DNA from: Boswellia sacra
Lineage: Eukaryota > Streptophyta > Magnoliopsida > Sapindales > Burseraceae
Assembly: GCA_013180625.2 (NCBI GenBank)
Contig: SNVD02005093.1
Span: forward strand, 1-64,000
Length of the DNA stretch: 64,000 nucleotides
Reading direction: 5' to 3'
This document shows, in pieces, positions 46,196 to 59,205 of the stretch. The position numbers and the translations under genes are program-made. Position 1 is the first letter of the stretch. Each line of letters starts with the position of its first letter. Below the pieces are notes generated by a model that was given only the letters and a program-made list of their open reading frames with translations, was not told the DNA's origin and did not search any database.

Positions 46196-49100
46196 AAGTT
46201 ATGGAATAAAATCAATTGGCTGGCCATTCCTAATAAACAGAAGAATCAAAATCATCATAACAGAAAGAAAGAAAACCCAAAGTAGGACAATACGGCATCC
46301 CAGTTATTATAAAATCTCCAAAAGTAATGACCGAGTATTCACAAGCATCATTTGTTTGCTAACTCACAAGTATGACTACATTATTGAGGTAGAAGGGGGC
46401 TTCAATAAGCTTAGTGACAAAGTCCTTTCTTCTTGAAACTGTGTAAGGTGTAACAAGGATATATTTATTGAAATGCTACCCCTTTTTCCTCAATTAATAC
46501 TTTAAAATATGCTGCAGGTGCTGCAAATTTGATATACATGGCCCTGAACCAAATTTTTGGGAGGACTTGGAATCCAAGATTATGGAGTCCATCCGAAATA
46601 CATTGGATAGGCGTGTACAGTTTTATGAGGATGAGTTACGCAAACTAAGTGAGCAGCGATTCATGCCTGTCTGGAACTTCTGTAATTTTTTCATTTTGAA
46701 GGTTGTTTCTCATCTCAATTTTATGAACCAAGAGAATGTGATAAAAGGGTGTCGTGGCTGTAAAAACATATTCTGATTGCTCAGTGTTATAGTTTGCTTT
46801 TCATGATTTGCCTCTTTTTTCTTATGTAAATACGTTTTCAATGGAAGAGTATATCCCTGATTTGGTGTTGTCTGGTCGTCTATGTTTTAGCAATGTATGA
46901 AAAAGATAATCCTTTACAGTTGGCATGGTAAATTTGAAGTACAATTCTTAGGAATCCTTGTGCTTGTAGCCATTATCCCTGGTTATCTGTTACATTCTTG
47001 AGATTCGACATCAAAAGGGTGGAAAACATGTTTTCATCTTAATTAGATTCTTGAAGTTTCTGTGTTAATATTTTTTATTTGTTTCTGTTTTCAGGAAAGC
47101 CTGGCTTTTATATTTGAGATAGCTCACCTTCATGAAGATGCACTACGTGAATATGATGAATTGGAATTATGCTATCTGGAAACAGGTGCCTAATGCATAT
47201 GCTAGTATTGTTTCTTTATGTGTTACTACATAGATCCTGATCTCTACTCAAGTTTCAAGTAATAGGACTGTATTTGAACATGAGTCAATACATAGAGAAA
47301 TTTTGATATGCGAGGAGGAAGGATATGTTATTGGGTATATAATGGGAATGTCACATCATTTATTTTGTAATTTTCACTTGAACTCAGCTGAACTTGTTCT
47401 GCCTATAAAATAGTCAGGGTATGGCACTCTGAATAACACAATATATTGTAATTTTGTCCAAGAGTTGAAATTGCTAAACTTTGGTTCTTCAGTGAGTTGT
47501 TCAAGTCTTCAAGGTTCTAGATTCATGTCTTTAGTTTAGAAATTCACATGATACTTTCAAAATCTAAGCGCGTCATTGATTTCTGTAGCATGTCATATGA
47601 TGCTTCCTTTTATTGGTGAGTGCAGTAGCTGCTTTTTCTAGACTGCTTCTTAAGTATAGTGCGTCATAATTTATTCCAATATAATGCAGTTAATGTGACG
47701 GGAAAAAAGAGGGAGTTTGGAGGCATAGACCATGGTGATGATCAGTCAGCTTTGCTAAATACTGGAAATAAAGCGTTGACGCAGATTGTTCAAGATGACT
47801 CATTCAGGGAATTTGAATTTAGACAGTATCTATTTGCTTGTCAATCAAAGGTGTGCAAGACTGGGAATCTCATTCAACCATATATTGGTTGTAGTCAAGT
47901 TGATTTCTGATTGAACTGCCTTTATTAAGCACAACATGAGTCTATTCATGTTCAATTCAAGGCCTTGCAATCAATTATATATTTTATTTGCAGCTTTTAT
48001 TCAAGTTGAATCGTCCCTTTGAGGTTGCATCAAGAGGTTATTCATTTATAATTAGCTTCTCAAAGGCCCTAGCACAACATGAGGTACCTGATATCTCTTT
48101 ATTCTTGGAGCTGCTTTATGCAATAATGTTACTAAACACTTGTTTAAGGTGTACTAGTTCTGATCACTCATTGCCTTTCCATTCTTTTGCTCCTCGTGGA
48201 GCTCTTCTAGAATGTATTACCTTTTTGTATGCGAGAAGTCTGGGTAATTACTGGGTGCTTGGATTTAATCACTGCAACCTCTTCTCATTACCATGAAGGA
48301 CTTGCGCCTCCTGATATCGAAAAGGAGTTCTATCGCCTTCTTGGTGATCTATATTCATTATGTAGGATTAAGGTAAACTTTATAGCACTTCTCTATCTCT
48401 TTCTCAAAGTTAATAGCATCTCTTAATGGATTGTCCTATTTGATATTTGATATTGTTTTAAAAGTTAGCTTTGTGATGCCAGTATTTCTACTCTCACTTT
48501 AAGTGATTGAGTCAACTTTTAACTTATTATGGGGTTTACCAGAAATTCAGGCAGTATGGAAACTTTGTTCCTGATATGCTGATATTTAACTGATATATTA
48601 TTTTCGAATTTCACACCATGATTGATGATTGATTTTTTTTTTTTTTGGCTGGAATTTTATGTAGTAATGTTTTTAAGTTCAATTGTTTCATGGTGATTGC
48701 AGTTCATGAGGCTTGCATATCTAATTGGATATGGAACAGATATAGAAAGAAGTCCTGTCAACAGGTATATATTGATTTTTTAAGACCAATGGTACTTTGC
48801 ACTTTCTATGATATTATTGCTAATTGTATTTTCTATAAGCTTAATTTTGTGACTTAAAATAATTACCTTTAAATGTGGTGAAATTTGACCTTCTTGTTGC
48901 TCTATCAATTGATGTATTTTCTCTTCCTTTGAGCAGTGCCTCTCTCAGCATGCTACCTTGGCCGAAGCCATCAGTTTGGCCTTCAGTTCCCCAAGATGCT
49001 GCCTCGAAAGTGCTTGCTAAAGAAAAGGCAAGTTCTTAAATGTTAGATGCATTTGAATGCAAAAGTGCATTTTAATTTTTTGATTTTGTAAGAGCATAAT

Positions 49101-52100
49101 ATATGAGTGGCCTGCACTATGTCTCCTTCGGCATCTTGTAATTCAATTTACTTCATATAGATGACGAAATAATTTGGGAAAGCTTTTATGCTTGTGCAGT
49201 TGATTCTTCAAGAAAATCCAAAAGTCAAGCACTTTGGTATCCAGAGAAAACCTTTGCCTCTTGAACCTTCAATACTCTTGCGTGAGGCCAACCGTCGAAG
49301 GGCTTCTCTTAGTGCTGGAAATTCGTTTGAAGTGTTTGATGGGTAATACTAATTCATGATATGAAGGAAATATAGGGCTATGTTTTTCAGATTGTTTGTT
49401 GTTGATTTTTTTTTTTTTCCTTGAAAGCTTTTCATGTCAGTAATCTTTATTTATTTAATATTTGTATCCTTTTGGGATTAGCGAGTTCTTATTTATTTGT
49501 TTGTCAATTGGCAGGTCAGGTCCAGATGCAGCATTGAGGACATACCCTGCAAATAAAGTACAAGCAATTTCTATGTCACGTACTAACTCTTCACCTGGAA
49601 ATTTCGATAGTTCAATTGGTCGACCTATGAGACTTGCTGAGATATTTGTTGCCTCTGAGCATGCTTTGCAGCAGACAATTTCTAATTCTGATCTGTGGAA
49701 ATGTTTGTCTTCTGTGGAGGAGTTTGAGGTATTAAAATTATGCTGTGCATGTTGTACAGGTTCTGCTTAAAGAAAAATCTCCTTGTTTGTTTCGTCTGCA
49801 GGACCATACCGAGAATTAAAAAAATAAAAAATAAACTGCTGAGTTTCTTCTCAGTTCTTATTCTTGATTTAAACTTGTATCCATGTGATGGCTGCTAAAG
49901 AAGATATATCTGTGTTATTTCATTGCATCTTGCAAATTGAACATTATACAAGTAAAAAGTTATCTTGTTTGGGAAGTGGATTCAGTTAGAATAACAAAAG
50001 ATATACCTATCAGACATTTTGTATCAAGGATATGGTTGATTACTGAGAGGATTTAGTTGCATTTTTTGGTTGATCTGTTTCTCTTTCCTCAACCTTGTAT
50101 TCTCTTGTTCATGGCAGCAAAAATATTTGGAGCTAACAAAAGGTGCTGCCGACAATTATCATCATTCATGGTGGAAAAGACACGGAGTTGTTCTTGATGG
50201 TGAAATTGCAGCTGTCTACTTCAAGCATGGAAACTATGATCTAGCTGCAAAATCATATGAGAAGGTCTGTGCCCTTTACTCAGGAGAAGGATGGCAGGAT
50301 TTATTGGCTGAAGTCTTGCCCAATCTAGCTGAGTGTCAGAAGATTCTAAATGATACAGCCGGCTACCTATCATCTTGTGTGAGACTACTTTCACTAGATA
50401 AAGGATTATTCTCTGTAAAGGAACGTCAAGCTTTTCAGTCAGAGGTTATTAGTCTTGCTCATAGTGAAATGGATCATCCTGTCCCCTTAGATGTATCATC
50501 ACTAATTACTTTTTCTGGAAATCCGGGGCCACCATTGGAGTTATGTGATGGTGATCCTGGTACTCTATCTGTAACTGTTTGGAGTGGCTTTCCTGATGAT
50601 ATAACCCTTGATTCGCTTAGTCTTACTTTGACGGCTACATATAATGTTGATGAAGGCTCCAAGGTATGCATTTTTAGACATAGTGATACTTGCATTCAGT
50701 AAAATATAGATAAATGATAAGACACATATTTTGCATTATTGATGATTCAATTATTAGCTCTGGCTTTTCAGGCATTAAAGAGTTCTACTGCTACTGTACT
50801 AAAGCCTGGCAGGAATACCATTACAGTTGATTTACCACCACAAAAACCAGGTTCCTATGTCTTGGGAGTTCTTACCGGGCAGATTGGGCTCTTGAGATTC
50901 AGATCTCATAGTTTTTCTAAGGTTGGCCCAGCAGACAGTGATGATTTTATGAGCTATGAAAAGCCAGCCAGGCCTATCTTGAAGGTAGTTTCTATCGTTC
51001 AACAAAAGGACACAAAGTTGGAATTGAAGAGTTAAAAAGTAATTTGCCTTTTAATTATTTAAAATGGTTCTGGTAATAACCATGTTTTTGAGTATAATGT
51101 TTAAGTTGCTTTTCTTTTTTAAATAAAAATGCATTCCTATGATGTTTTCTGCTATCTTTCTTTCATATTCTTAAGCACGAAATGAGTTGGGGACCAACCT
51201 GTCTTTCAAGTTTGGGCAGATAATATGCATCATCTAATCATTTAATAAATCCTTCCTTTTTTATCCTTTTAGGTTTTCAATCCAAGACCTCTGGTTGATC
51301 TTGCTGCAGCTATATCATCTCCTTTGCTAATAAATGAAGCTCAGTGGGTTGGGATTATAGTACGGCCTATTGACTACTCACTAAAGGGTGCTGTCTTGCA
51401 TATTGATACAGGCCCGGGCCTGAAGATTGAAGAGTCACATTTCATTGAAATGGAGAACTACATTAATGTATCTCAGACTGCTGCCAACTTGAGAAACCGT
51501 GATAATTATCAAATTGACTGCTCATTGACCGTTAATAAAGACCTTGAGCAACTGCATCTCAATGATGGTAGAATACAACTTCCAGATTGGGCAAGTGATG
51601 TGACTTCTATTCTTTGGATCCCAATTCGTGCCATCAACAATAGCCTTGCAAGAGGATCATCTACAGGTTAGGAATAAGGATGAAACTTTGATGGCTTCAA
51701 TATAGTTTCTGTTGTACACAGTTTCTCTTAACAATAACGAACGTGATGCCTGTTTAATGCAGTCATGCCTCAGACACAGAGCATAGTAGACGGAATGAGG
51801 ACAATTGCTCTAAAACTTGAATTTGGTGTCTCCCACAACCAGATATTTGACAGGCATTGACTTTTTCCGTCATTTCCTTTAGATGTCACTTAGATTTATG
51901 TTTTACTCTATCTGCTGTGTGTGAATGTGTTTGTGCATTGATTTTTTATTTGTTATTCATTTGTATAACCTTTTATGGAATCACTTGTCATTGGTGTGCA
52001 GAACAATAGCAGTGCATTTTACTGATCCTTTCCATGTGAGCACACGTGTTGCTGACAAGTGCATTGATGGTACCATACTTCTGCAGGTATTAATCTTGAG

Positions 52101-54922
52101 TCTAATGTATGGTTTACATTTTGAGCTTGTAGGATATTTTTATGAAGTAGTTTGTATTACTTGAGTCAGTTGAGCTTGCTGTCAAAGTTTGCCTCAAACT
52201 AAGAGAGTGGAATGGGATAGTAAGTCCTAGAGCTACGGTTATCTGATTGCCAGTTACTTGGATCAGCCCAGGTGACAGCCTCTATGTGGTTGGAGAACTT
52301 TATCAAACATCAATTACACTTTCCACTCTGAAATTCAGTTGATAAAAATAGCATAATTATCAAGTATAAGGTTTAAATTGAACTGTGCACTTTAGTGAAT
52401 TAAATTTTTTAGAAACTGCTACACTTTTAAACAAATTACATAAGTTTCAAGATAAGTCCCACATCATTTGCCTTGTAATTTAATGTTTCAACTTCGCTGC
52501 CACTATTTTTTTAAGTTGTAATAGCAAATACTACATTCACTGAAAAAATAAAAATAAATAAATAAGAAGTGTAAAGGGTTGTTTTAAGTATAAATCTAAT
52601 TCACTTCCTGTGAGATGCCTAAAACTTCTGAAATTAAAAGTAGCACAAACCATATCTCAGATAGCCATTTTGAATTTTAAATATGTTTACTGTAGACCAA
52701 AGAGTGAGAGTGATGCTTCTAGATGCCTCTCAGCGTTGGTGTTAAAAGTCTCCTTGGCATGCACCATGGGCCTGGGTTTTGAAACCATCTTTAGTCTGAG
52801 CTGTTGACATCTAGCCACTACCACTGAAAAAAGCAATACTGTATATGACCTTTTTTATTTTTATTTTATTTATTTATTATTTATTATTTTTTTGTTTGGT
52901 GATAATCTAGGTTTGCAAACATCTATTCTTGAATCTTCCATACTTAGTAATACATGCTTATGTGGATGTCAGTGGAAGATGATATTTCAATTTGATATAC
53001 ACAATGTCTACAGAGATTTACATTTTATTTTATATTGAATTGATAGAAAAAATCACGAGTTTCTCTTGTCATTTTTTTTTCTTTTTTTAAGTTTTTGACG
53101 GAAATCCGCTTGTACTTCAGGTAATACTTCACTCGCAAGTGAAGGCCTCATTGACTATCTATGATGCTTGGCTTGATCTTCAAGCTGGTTTCGTTCATAC
53201 AGGACAAGGTGATAGGAGACCAAATTCAGGCATCTTTCCACTTGTTATTTCTCCAACTTCTAGAGCAGGAATTTTGTTTAGTATATGCTTGGGAAAGACA
53301 AGTGCTGAAGGTAAGCTTTTAAATTGTAAATAGAACTCAGCCTATTTATTATTCAAACTGTGGCGAAATTCTCTAGCAGGAATTTTCTTCATATTTGTCA
53401 CATGGATTATGACTCAATGCCTTGTATCTATGACATGTAATGAATCTTTTATTTACAGCTGAAGTTGAGGCAGTGCGACCAGAGAGCATATTAAATATTC
53501 AATATGGAATTTCTGGTGATAGAACTATTGGAGCTCACCCTCCTGTGACTACAAAACCCACTGGAACTGTGGATACTAGCCATAGTTTGATCTTCAGGAG
53601 TGCACTTATTTTGCAGCGGCCTGTGCTTGATCCCAGCCTGGCTGTTGGGTTTCTTCCTCTTGCTTCTGGTGGCCTTAGGGTTGGTCAACTTGTTAACATG
53701 AAATGGAGGGTTGAGAGGTTAAAGGATGTTGACAAGAATGAAGCATCTCAATGCGAAGTAGGTTATTGAACATTCTCATTATTCACAAGTACTTAAAATA
53801 ATAGCTTACAACGTAGTGGTATTCAATGTTTTACTTATAGCAGAACTCAATCTTTGCAACCAAGTTAGTGTGTTTATATGGTAAAATTTGATTTAATTTT
53901 TTTAGCTAAAAACTGGAGTGACTGTCCTCTGTGCCTTGTGAAAGCTCAGGACACTGAATTTCTCGTGTCTGTTGACCTCTGTTGATATACTTTTAGTTGT
54001 ACTAAATAGTTCAGTTATTATTATGGCTCAAATCTTAAACCTCCTACAGCAGTTATCAATTGTGTTTTCCCTTCTCAGACATTTTAAGTCAGTTTGGTTA
54101 AATTGATAAGGGAGAAAAGAAAGAGAAACTTTACAAAATTTTCCAGTATTTTTTTCAATTTACATTCATGGACCTTTACTGTAGAAACCTCATTTTGTGC
54201 CTAGTGAAACTGTTTGTTCTTGAGATGAGTTTCAGTTCATTTTGGAGATTAAGACTGCACGAAAAAGGTGAATTGGCTTCTTTTCTACACTTGCTTCAGC
54301 TAAAAAATTGAAAATAATTAAAGCGAAATCTTATTATTCATAGTGCTGGTGACTTTTCTCAATTCTTTCCTCACCACTCTGGGTCTGATGGATAGAAATT
54401 GGATTGGTGCTAAAATATGAGTACTGTGTTGTCAGCTTGTGGCCAAGTACAAGGATCATGTGATTCTCCTGATTTCTGTGCAGATGTTTTGGATGGTATT
54501 ATTAATTCTGATTAATTCTGCAACAGGATGAGGTGTTATACGAAGTGAATGCTAATTCTAGCAATTGGATGATTGCTGGGAGGAAGAGAGGATACGTATC
54601 TCTCCCCAGTAAACAAGGTTAGTGAACTACTTTTATTTTGCCTCAAAGCTTTCACTAAGGAATATTTCCGGTAGCTTTCATCTAGCAGAAAATGTTCTAT
54701 ATTTCCATTTCTGGGGCATCTTAACCATCTTTATTTGCTGTGATAGGTTCAAGGATTGTTATCTCTATATTATGTGTGCCATTGGTTGCGGGTTATGTAC
54801 GTCCCCCTCATCTTGGCCTACCAGATGTTGATGAGGCGAACATAAGTTGCAATCCTCCTGGACCCCATTTGATTTGTGTTTTGCCGCCAGCACTAAGTTC
54901 CTCATTCTGTGTGCCAGCATGA
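44474..54922 (+). CDS. TRS130: TRAPPII complex subunit TRS130 (CLUB)
   Basis: Twenty-one exons: 44474-44537, 45067-45296, 45678-45859, 46518-46701, 47095-47185, 47690-47850, 47994-48083, 48211-48372, 48703-48764, 48937-49027, 49200-49342, 49515-49728, 50118-50663, 50772-50984, 51273-51666, 51763-51853, 52002-52086, 53121-53310, 53459-53757, 54527-54617 and 54747-54922. They give 3759 bases, 1252 residues, close to the Arabidopsis protein (about 1260). It is the TRAPPC10/Trs130 homologue, a subunit that defines TRAPPII, the Rab GTPase exchange factor acting at the trans-Golgi network in cytokinesis and cell-plate formation. The N-terminal TRAPPC10 block (SRFPQEQLLF, then DLDEFKTILKPRLKLI) and the C-terminal beta-rich region (LRVGQLVNMKWRVERL) are well kept. 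All introns are GT-AG except two with GC donors (after 49027 and 51853). No lesion is seen, so the gene appears functional. Confidence 0.96.
46148..46192. repeat. (TA)n microsatellite in TRS130 intron 3
   Basis: About 22 TA units between exons 3 and 4. Confidence 0.93.
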
Positions 54923-55335
54923 TTGCTGTGAGCTCCTCGTGCATGCCATTTATCTCAGGTTATTGTGGTTTTTCATGCATTATAATCGGAAGTTTTCTGT
55001 TCAACCAAATTTGTCAGTTACAGAGATAAATATAGGTATCCAGTTTTGATTACCCTTGATACTTGTAAATTTGTATGTTCCCCGATTGTTCCAAAAAAAA
55101 AAGGGAAGAGAAGTAGTTGAATTTTGTTTTAGATAGGGTTTTTCTGGGAGTTACTCAAAGATCGGCTGTTATTGGTGGCACCTTGGCTTATGTACAGTGG
55201 CAATTTGTACTCTTCTTGTACAACACATGGATGGAGACTGAAAAAAGCATGATTTATTTCACAAGTCAATTTTTATACAACTTTGCTTGCAGCTGTTTTT
55301 GATACGGTTAAAATGTGTGGTGCTGTGTCCTTCCG

Positions 55336-55375
<40 letters not shown>

Positions 55376-55940
55376 GTGCTGTGTCCTTCCGCTATATATA
55401 TATATATATATATATATGTCCATTACAATTTGTTTTGGCGCATGATCTAGTAAACTAAAGCTCACACAGGAATATTAGCTTGTAAAAAAAAATAACTTTT
55501 TAATTCTTGGATTTGGCTAACAGTTGCATATTCAATAGTTTCCACGGCGGTTTGGCCCCAAATCGCCTGTGAGAACAATTATTTTTCATGCAAATACACT
55601 GTATTTCAATTTCATACGAACTCATAAGTACCATATCGAGTCTATGTTCAGGATTGGCCTGACGCCATAATGTCATTATACATGAATTATACGGTTACAT
55701 AACTAATAGAATTAAAGAATATAAAATTTGGTTTGATTCATTTAATGCCAGCGAAAACTCACATAAGGGGAAAAAAAAAAAAAGGCATTGAACGTAGAAT
55801 GTTTTTTGATTGGAAAGCATTTATTGCCTTCATAATTATTCGGACATATTTGGACTAGAAGTTCTTGTGCCAAAAATGACTTATCAAATAAAAATAATAA
55901 AAATACAATAATAGTAGCAAACGATTGAATCCAAAAGACA
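54923..55940. other. TRS130 3' region and spacer
   Basis: The first few hundred bases are probably 3' untranslated region (T-rich, ending near 55080-55300). A TA-rich repeat follows. No further gene is seen before the tRNAs. Confidence 0.55.
55318..55418. repeat. Duplicated (TA)n microsatellite
   Basis: The phrase tgctgtgtccttccgc followed by (TA)n occurs twice in a row (about 55320 and 55377), a duplication of the anchor plus the dinucleotide run. Confidence 0.9.
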
Positions 55941-56012
55941 AGGTCCCACCGAGATTTGAACTCGGGTTACTGGATTCAGAGTCCAATGTCCTAACCACTA
56001 GACCATGGGACC
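55941..56012 (-). tRNA. tRNA-Gln (anticodon CUG)
   Basis: 72 bases including the discriminator T. A 7-bp acceptor stem GGTCCCA/TGGGACC is perfect. The anticodon loop reads ggactCTGaatcc, giving CUG for glutamine CAG codons. The B box reads GAGTTCAAATC. A TTTT stretch for RNA polymerase III termination lies about 5 bases after the 3' end (minus strand CTTGTCTTTTGG). There is no intron. Confidence 0.95.
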
Positions 56013-56103
56013 GTTGTTGGAAAGTTCATCGAATCATATTGCCTTCCAAAATAAAAGTATTAACATACAAAACTAGTCGCAAACGAATAGATTGCAAAAA
56101 TAA

Positions 56104-56175
56104 AGGTCCCACCGAGATTTGAACTCGGGTTACTGGATTCAGAGTCCAATGTCCTGACCACTAGACCATGGGACC
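56104..56175 (-). tRNA. tRNA-Gln (anticodon CUG), second copy
   Basis: Identical to the copy at 55941 except for one base in the D arm (ggtcagg against ggttagg, minus strand). It is followed by a T-run terminator (CTTTATTTTTGC). Short flanking sequence (agtagcaaacga/agtcgcaaacga) is shared as well, so the unit of about 163 bp was duplicated in tandem. Confidence 0.95.
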
Positions 56176-57100
56176 GTTGATTGGCTGATATAATCTTTAT
56201 ATAAAAGGATACTTTAGTTTTCCCGACCCACCCTACCTTCGTAAGGCGCCCCTATTTTAATTCTTAAATCTTGTTATAATCGCAACAAAATCTTGAGTTC
56301 AGCTTTGTTACTGTGAGTGACTATTTTAGCCATCAAACGGGAAGCAATTGATTACTTTGAATGATAATGTTTATTAAGTGCGTGTTTGAATATTTAGAAT
56401 TTTTATTTTTAAAATTTAGAGAGATTATGTTGTTGATTTTTAATTTTTTTAAATTTTAAAAGTGAAATATGGTTGAATTGATTTAAATGTGTTAAAAAAT
56501 GTGTGTTTTTATAAAATAGTTTTTGAATAATGCAAACTAATATTGGTTTGATTCTACTCCTTTCGTTTTCCATTAATATATTCTACGTCAAATCAAATCG
56601 CTTAATGTGACTTCCATTTCCATTTCCAACACAAGTTGGATCAAATGCTTCTGTTTCTGTTCTGCAACCGTCTGTTCGGATTTCTCCGACGTTCTGAAAC
56701 CCGAACCAACCGAAAAAATATTCCTTCCTTCTAAACTTCGTGCCCCAATCACGTCATGACATCAAAACCCTGAAACCTCTTTTTCTAACCTCATTCAAGC
56801 CTCCGAAACTCAACCCCGCAATTTCTTCTTTAATCTCCACCGTTGATTTCCTCATCAGGTACCCATCTCTTGCTCTCTCAGGCTTCTCTTCTTCTAACTT
56901 CAAATGTGTCCTGTTTTGAGTTGTTATATTTTGATTTTAAACGGTTCACGTAGAAACAAATAATCTGCTTCTGCCTTTTTTTATTTTTTATTATTTTTCA
57001 TAATCTGTTTAAACTAGTTGAAAAGTTTCAAACTTTATGTTAAATTTTCGTTCTTTAGATTGAAGAGGATTCGCATTCTTCTCATTCCGGTCGTGGTGAG
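56176..57100. other. Spacer, then 5' untranslated region of the hAT-like gene
   Basis: From about 56560 the sequence turns pyrimidine-rich and less AT-rich, like a transcribed leader. A likely leader intron runs from the gt at 56859 (cctcatcag/gtaccc) to ttctttag at 57058. No coding frame is seen before 57101. Confidence 0.5.
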
Positions 57101-59205
57101 ATGCGGTCTGGTAATGAAGCTCCCACAATTGATAACGAAGGTCCCCCAAGTGGTGATGAAGCTCCTGATGATGATGATGATAAAGAAAACGATGGGGATG
57201 ATAATCCCCCAACTGTCGGTAAGAAGAGAAAACATGAATGTGAACTTTTTACTGAAAAGGTTATGAGTAGTACTGGTAGCAATAGGGTTTAGTCAAAAAG
57301 CATGCAGAAGGGCATGTGTTGAGATGGTAATCCTTGATGGGTTGCCTTTCAAGTTTGTGGAGAAACCAGGGTTCAGAGAATTTTGTAGGGAAGTTTGTCC
57401 TGTGTTTGATCCCCTATCTGCCAAAGAGGTTGTTAGAGATGTGTTTCTAGTTTATTTGAGTGAGAAGCGAAAGTTGAGAAGTGTGTTTTCCAAGGGTTCG
57501 CAGCTTGTTTCTATGGCCATTGACATTGGACTTCTATGAGAAATGAGGAATTCATGGCTATCAAAGCCCATTTTATCGATAGCGAGTGGCATTTGCAGAA
57601 GAAGATGTTGAATTTTAGTTTGATACCTGATTATATGGGGGAGTCAATGGGAGAGCTGATTGAGTCTTGTTTACATGAATGGGGTATAAAAAGAGTTTTG
57701 ACAGTTACAGTGGATAGCTCAAGTGTAAATGATAAGGTCTTAAATCATGTAAAGACAAAGTTGAGAGACTGGAATGGAAATGGGAATTTGTTAGATGGTG
57801 AGTTTTTACACACACGATGTTATGCAAATATAATAAATTTGATTGTGAATGAGGGGTTGATTGATATGCGTTATTCAATTGCTAGTATTCGTAGTGCTAT
57901 AAGATATCTTATATGTTTTCCTGCTGGATTGCAAAAATTTAAAACATGTGTTAAGCATGAGAAAATTGCGTGTGGAAGTATTCTGGCAATGGATGTGCCC
58001 ACCAGATGGAAATCAGCCTATGTGATGTTGGTAAGTGCTTTAAAATTTAGAAAAGCATTTGATCGGTTGAAAGAGAAGGACAATGAGGATTAATTGCCTA
58101 CTTCTTAGACTTAGAGGATGAGATTGAGGGTGAAAAATTAAAGCCACCCACAAATGATGATTGGGAGAAGGTTCAAGTTATTGTTAAACTTTTGAAGATC
58201 TTTTATGATGTGAGTTTGAAGTTTCAGACTTCTTTATCTATCACTTCTAGCACATGTTTTCAAGATACATGCTCAATGAAATATGAGTTGACGGAAATGA
58301 GTCAAAAGGGAGATCCTCTTATGGGTAGAATGGCAACTAGTATGAAAAGAATATGACATGTATTGTGGTCCTATTGAAAACATCAACGAATTGTTGATCA
58401 TTTCAGCTGTTCTTGATCTTAGATATAAGTTGAGTTGTGTGTCATTCTGTTTTGGTGACATATATGATGATGTTAGGGTTGAAGAGATGAGAAACGGGGT
58501 CAAAGAACTTTTGTTACGTCTTTATGACTTCTGTAGTGCATTGGACTCTACATCAGGGCGTAAATCCTCCTCTAATGATGTTCCATCTTCAAGTGTGAAA
58601 GATATGGAACAGGTAAAATCTGAAGTTGGGTTTTGTTCTGCTAGGAATTTCAGATTTAAAAAGTTGCTAGATTAGAAAGATTGCATTAAGATAAGAAATG
58701 AGGTGGATTGATATTTGTTTTATCCTAATGAAGACCCATGTAATGACAAGTTTGATACATTAAATTGGTGGAAAGTAAACTCTACAAAATACCAGATTTT
58801 ATCACATGTAGCAAGGGATGTGCTTGCAATTCCAATATATGCGGTGGCTTCCAATTTAAATTTAGTACTGAAGGGCGTATGCTTGACTTATTTCACAGCA
58901 CGTTGAGTCCTAAGGTATTAGAGGCATTGGTATGTTCAAAAAACTTGTTACAATCTTCTCGTCTCTGAAGACAATTGTGTTGTAGATAACTGCATCAAGG
59001 TGGAGTTGGATGAATTATCTGATTCAGGTAATCATTTTTAAATGTGTTTAATTTATGATGTTTACTTGTTAAATGAGTTTATCTTTTTCTTTAGTTTTTT
59101 CTTTTCCTTTTTCTTAATCTAGAAGATCGAGGATCACCCCTAGAGATGGAGCATATGGAACTTCCAGGATCATCTGTAAAGAAGGAGCATATGTCTATTG
59201 AGTAG
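57101..59205 (+). pseudogene. hAT transposase-derived gene (RICESLEEPER-like), decayed
   Basis: Family members are hAT transposases or domesticated DNA-binding relatives with an N-terminal BED zinc finger, an RNase H-like core and a C-terminal dimerisation domain. Here an acidic N-terminus (57101-57292) ends in a stop where the BED finger should begin. Core fragments follow in three frames: 57324-57539 (PFKFVEKPGFREFC), 57536-58093 (KAHFIDSEWHLQKKMLNF, then GEFLHTRCYANIINLIV and LAMDVPTRWKSAYVML), and 58358-58675. The dimerisation part follows at 58715-58970 (LNWWKVNSTKYQIL, then FSTEGRMLDLFHSTLSPK). An intron near the end (59028-59122) and a last short exon to the TAG at 59205 look intact, so it was once a spliced gene. 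Several stops, frameshifts and a gap near 57530 rule out a functional transposase. No terminal inverted repeats are seen. Confidence 0.85.
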
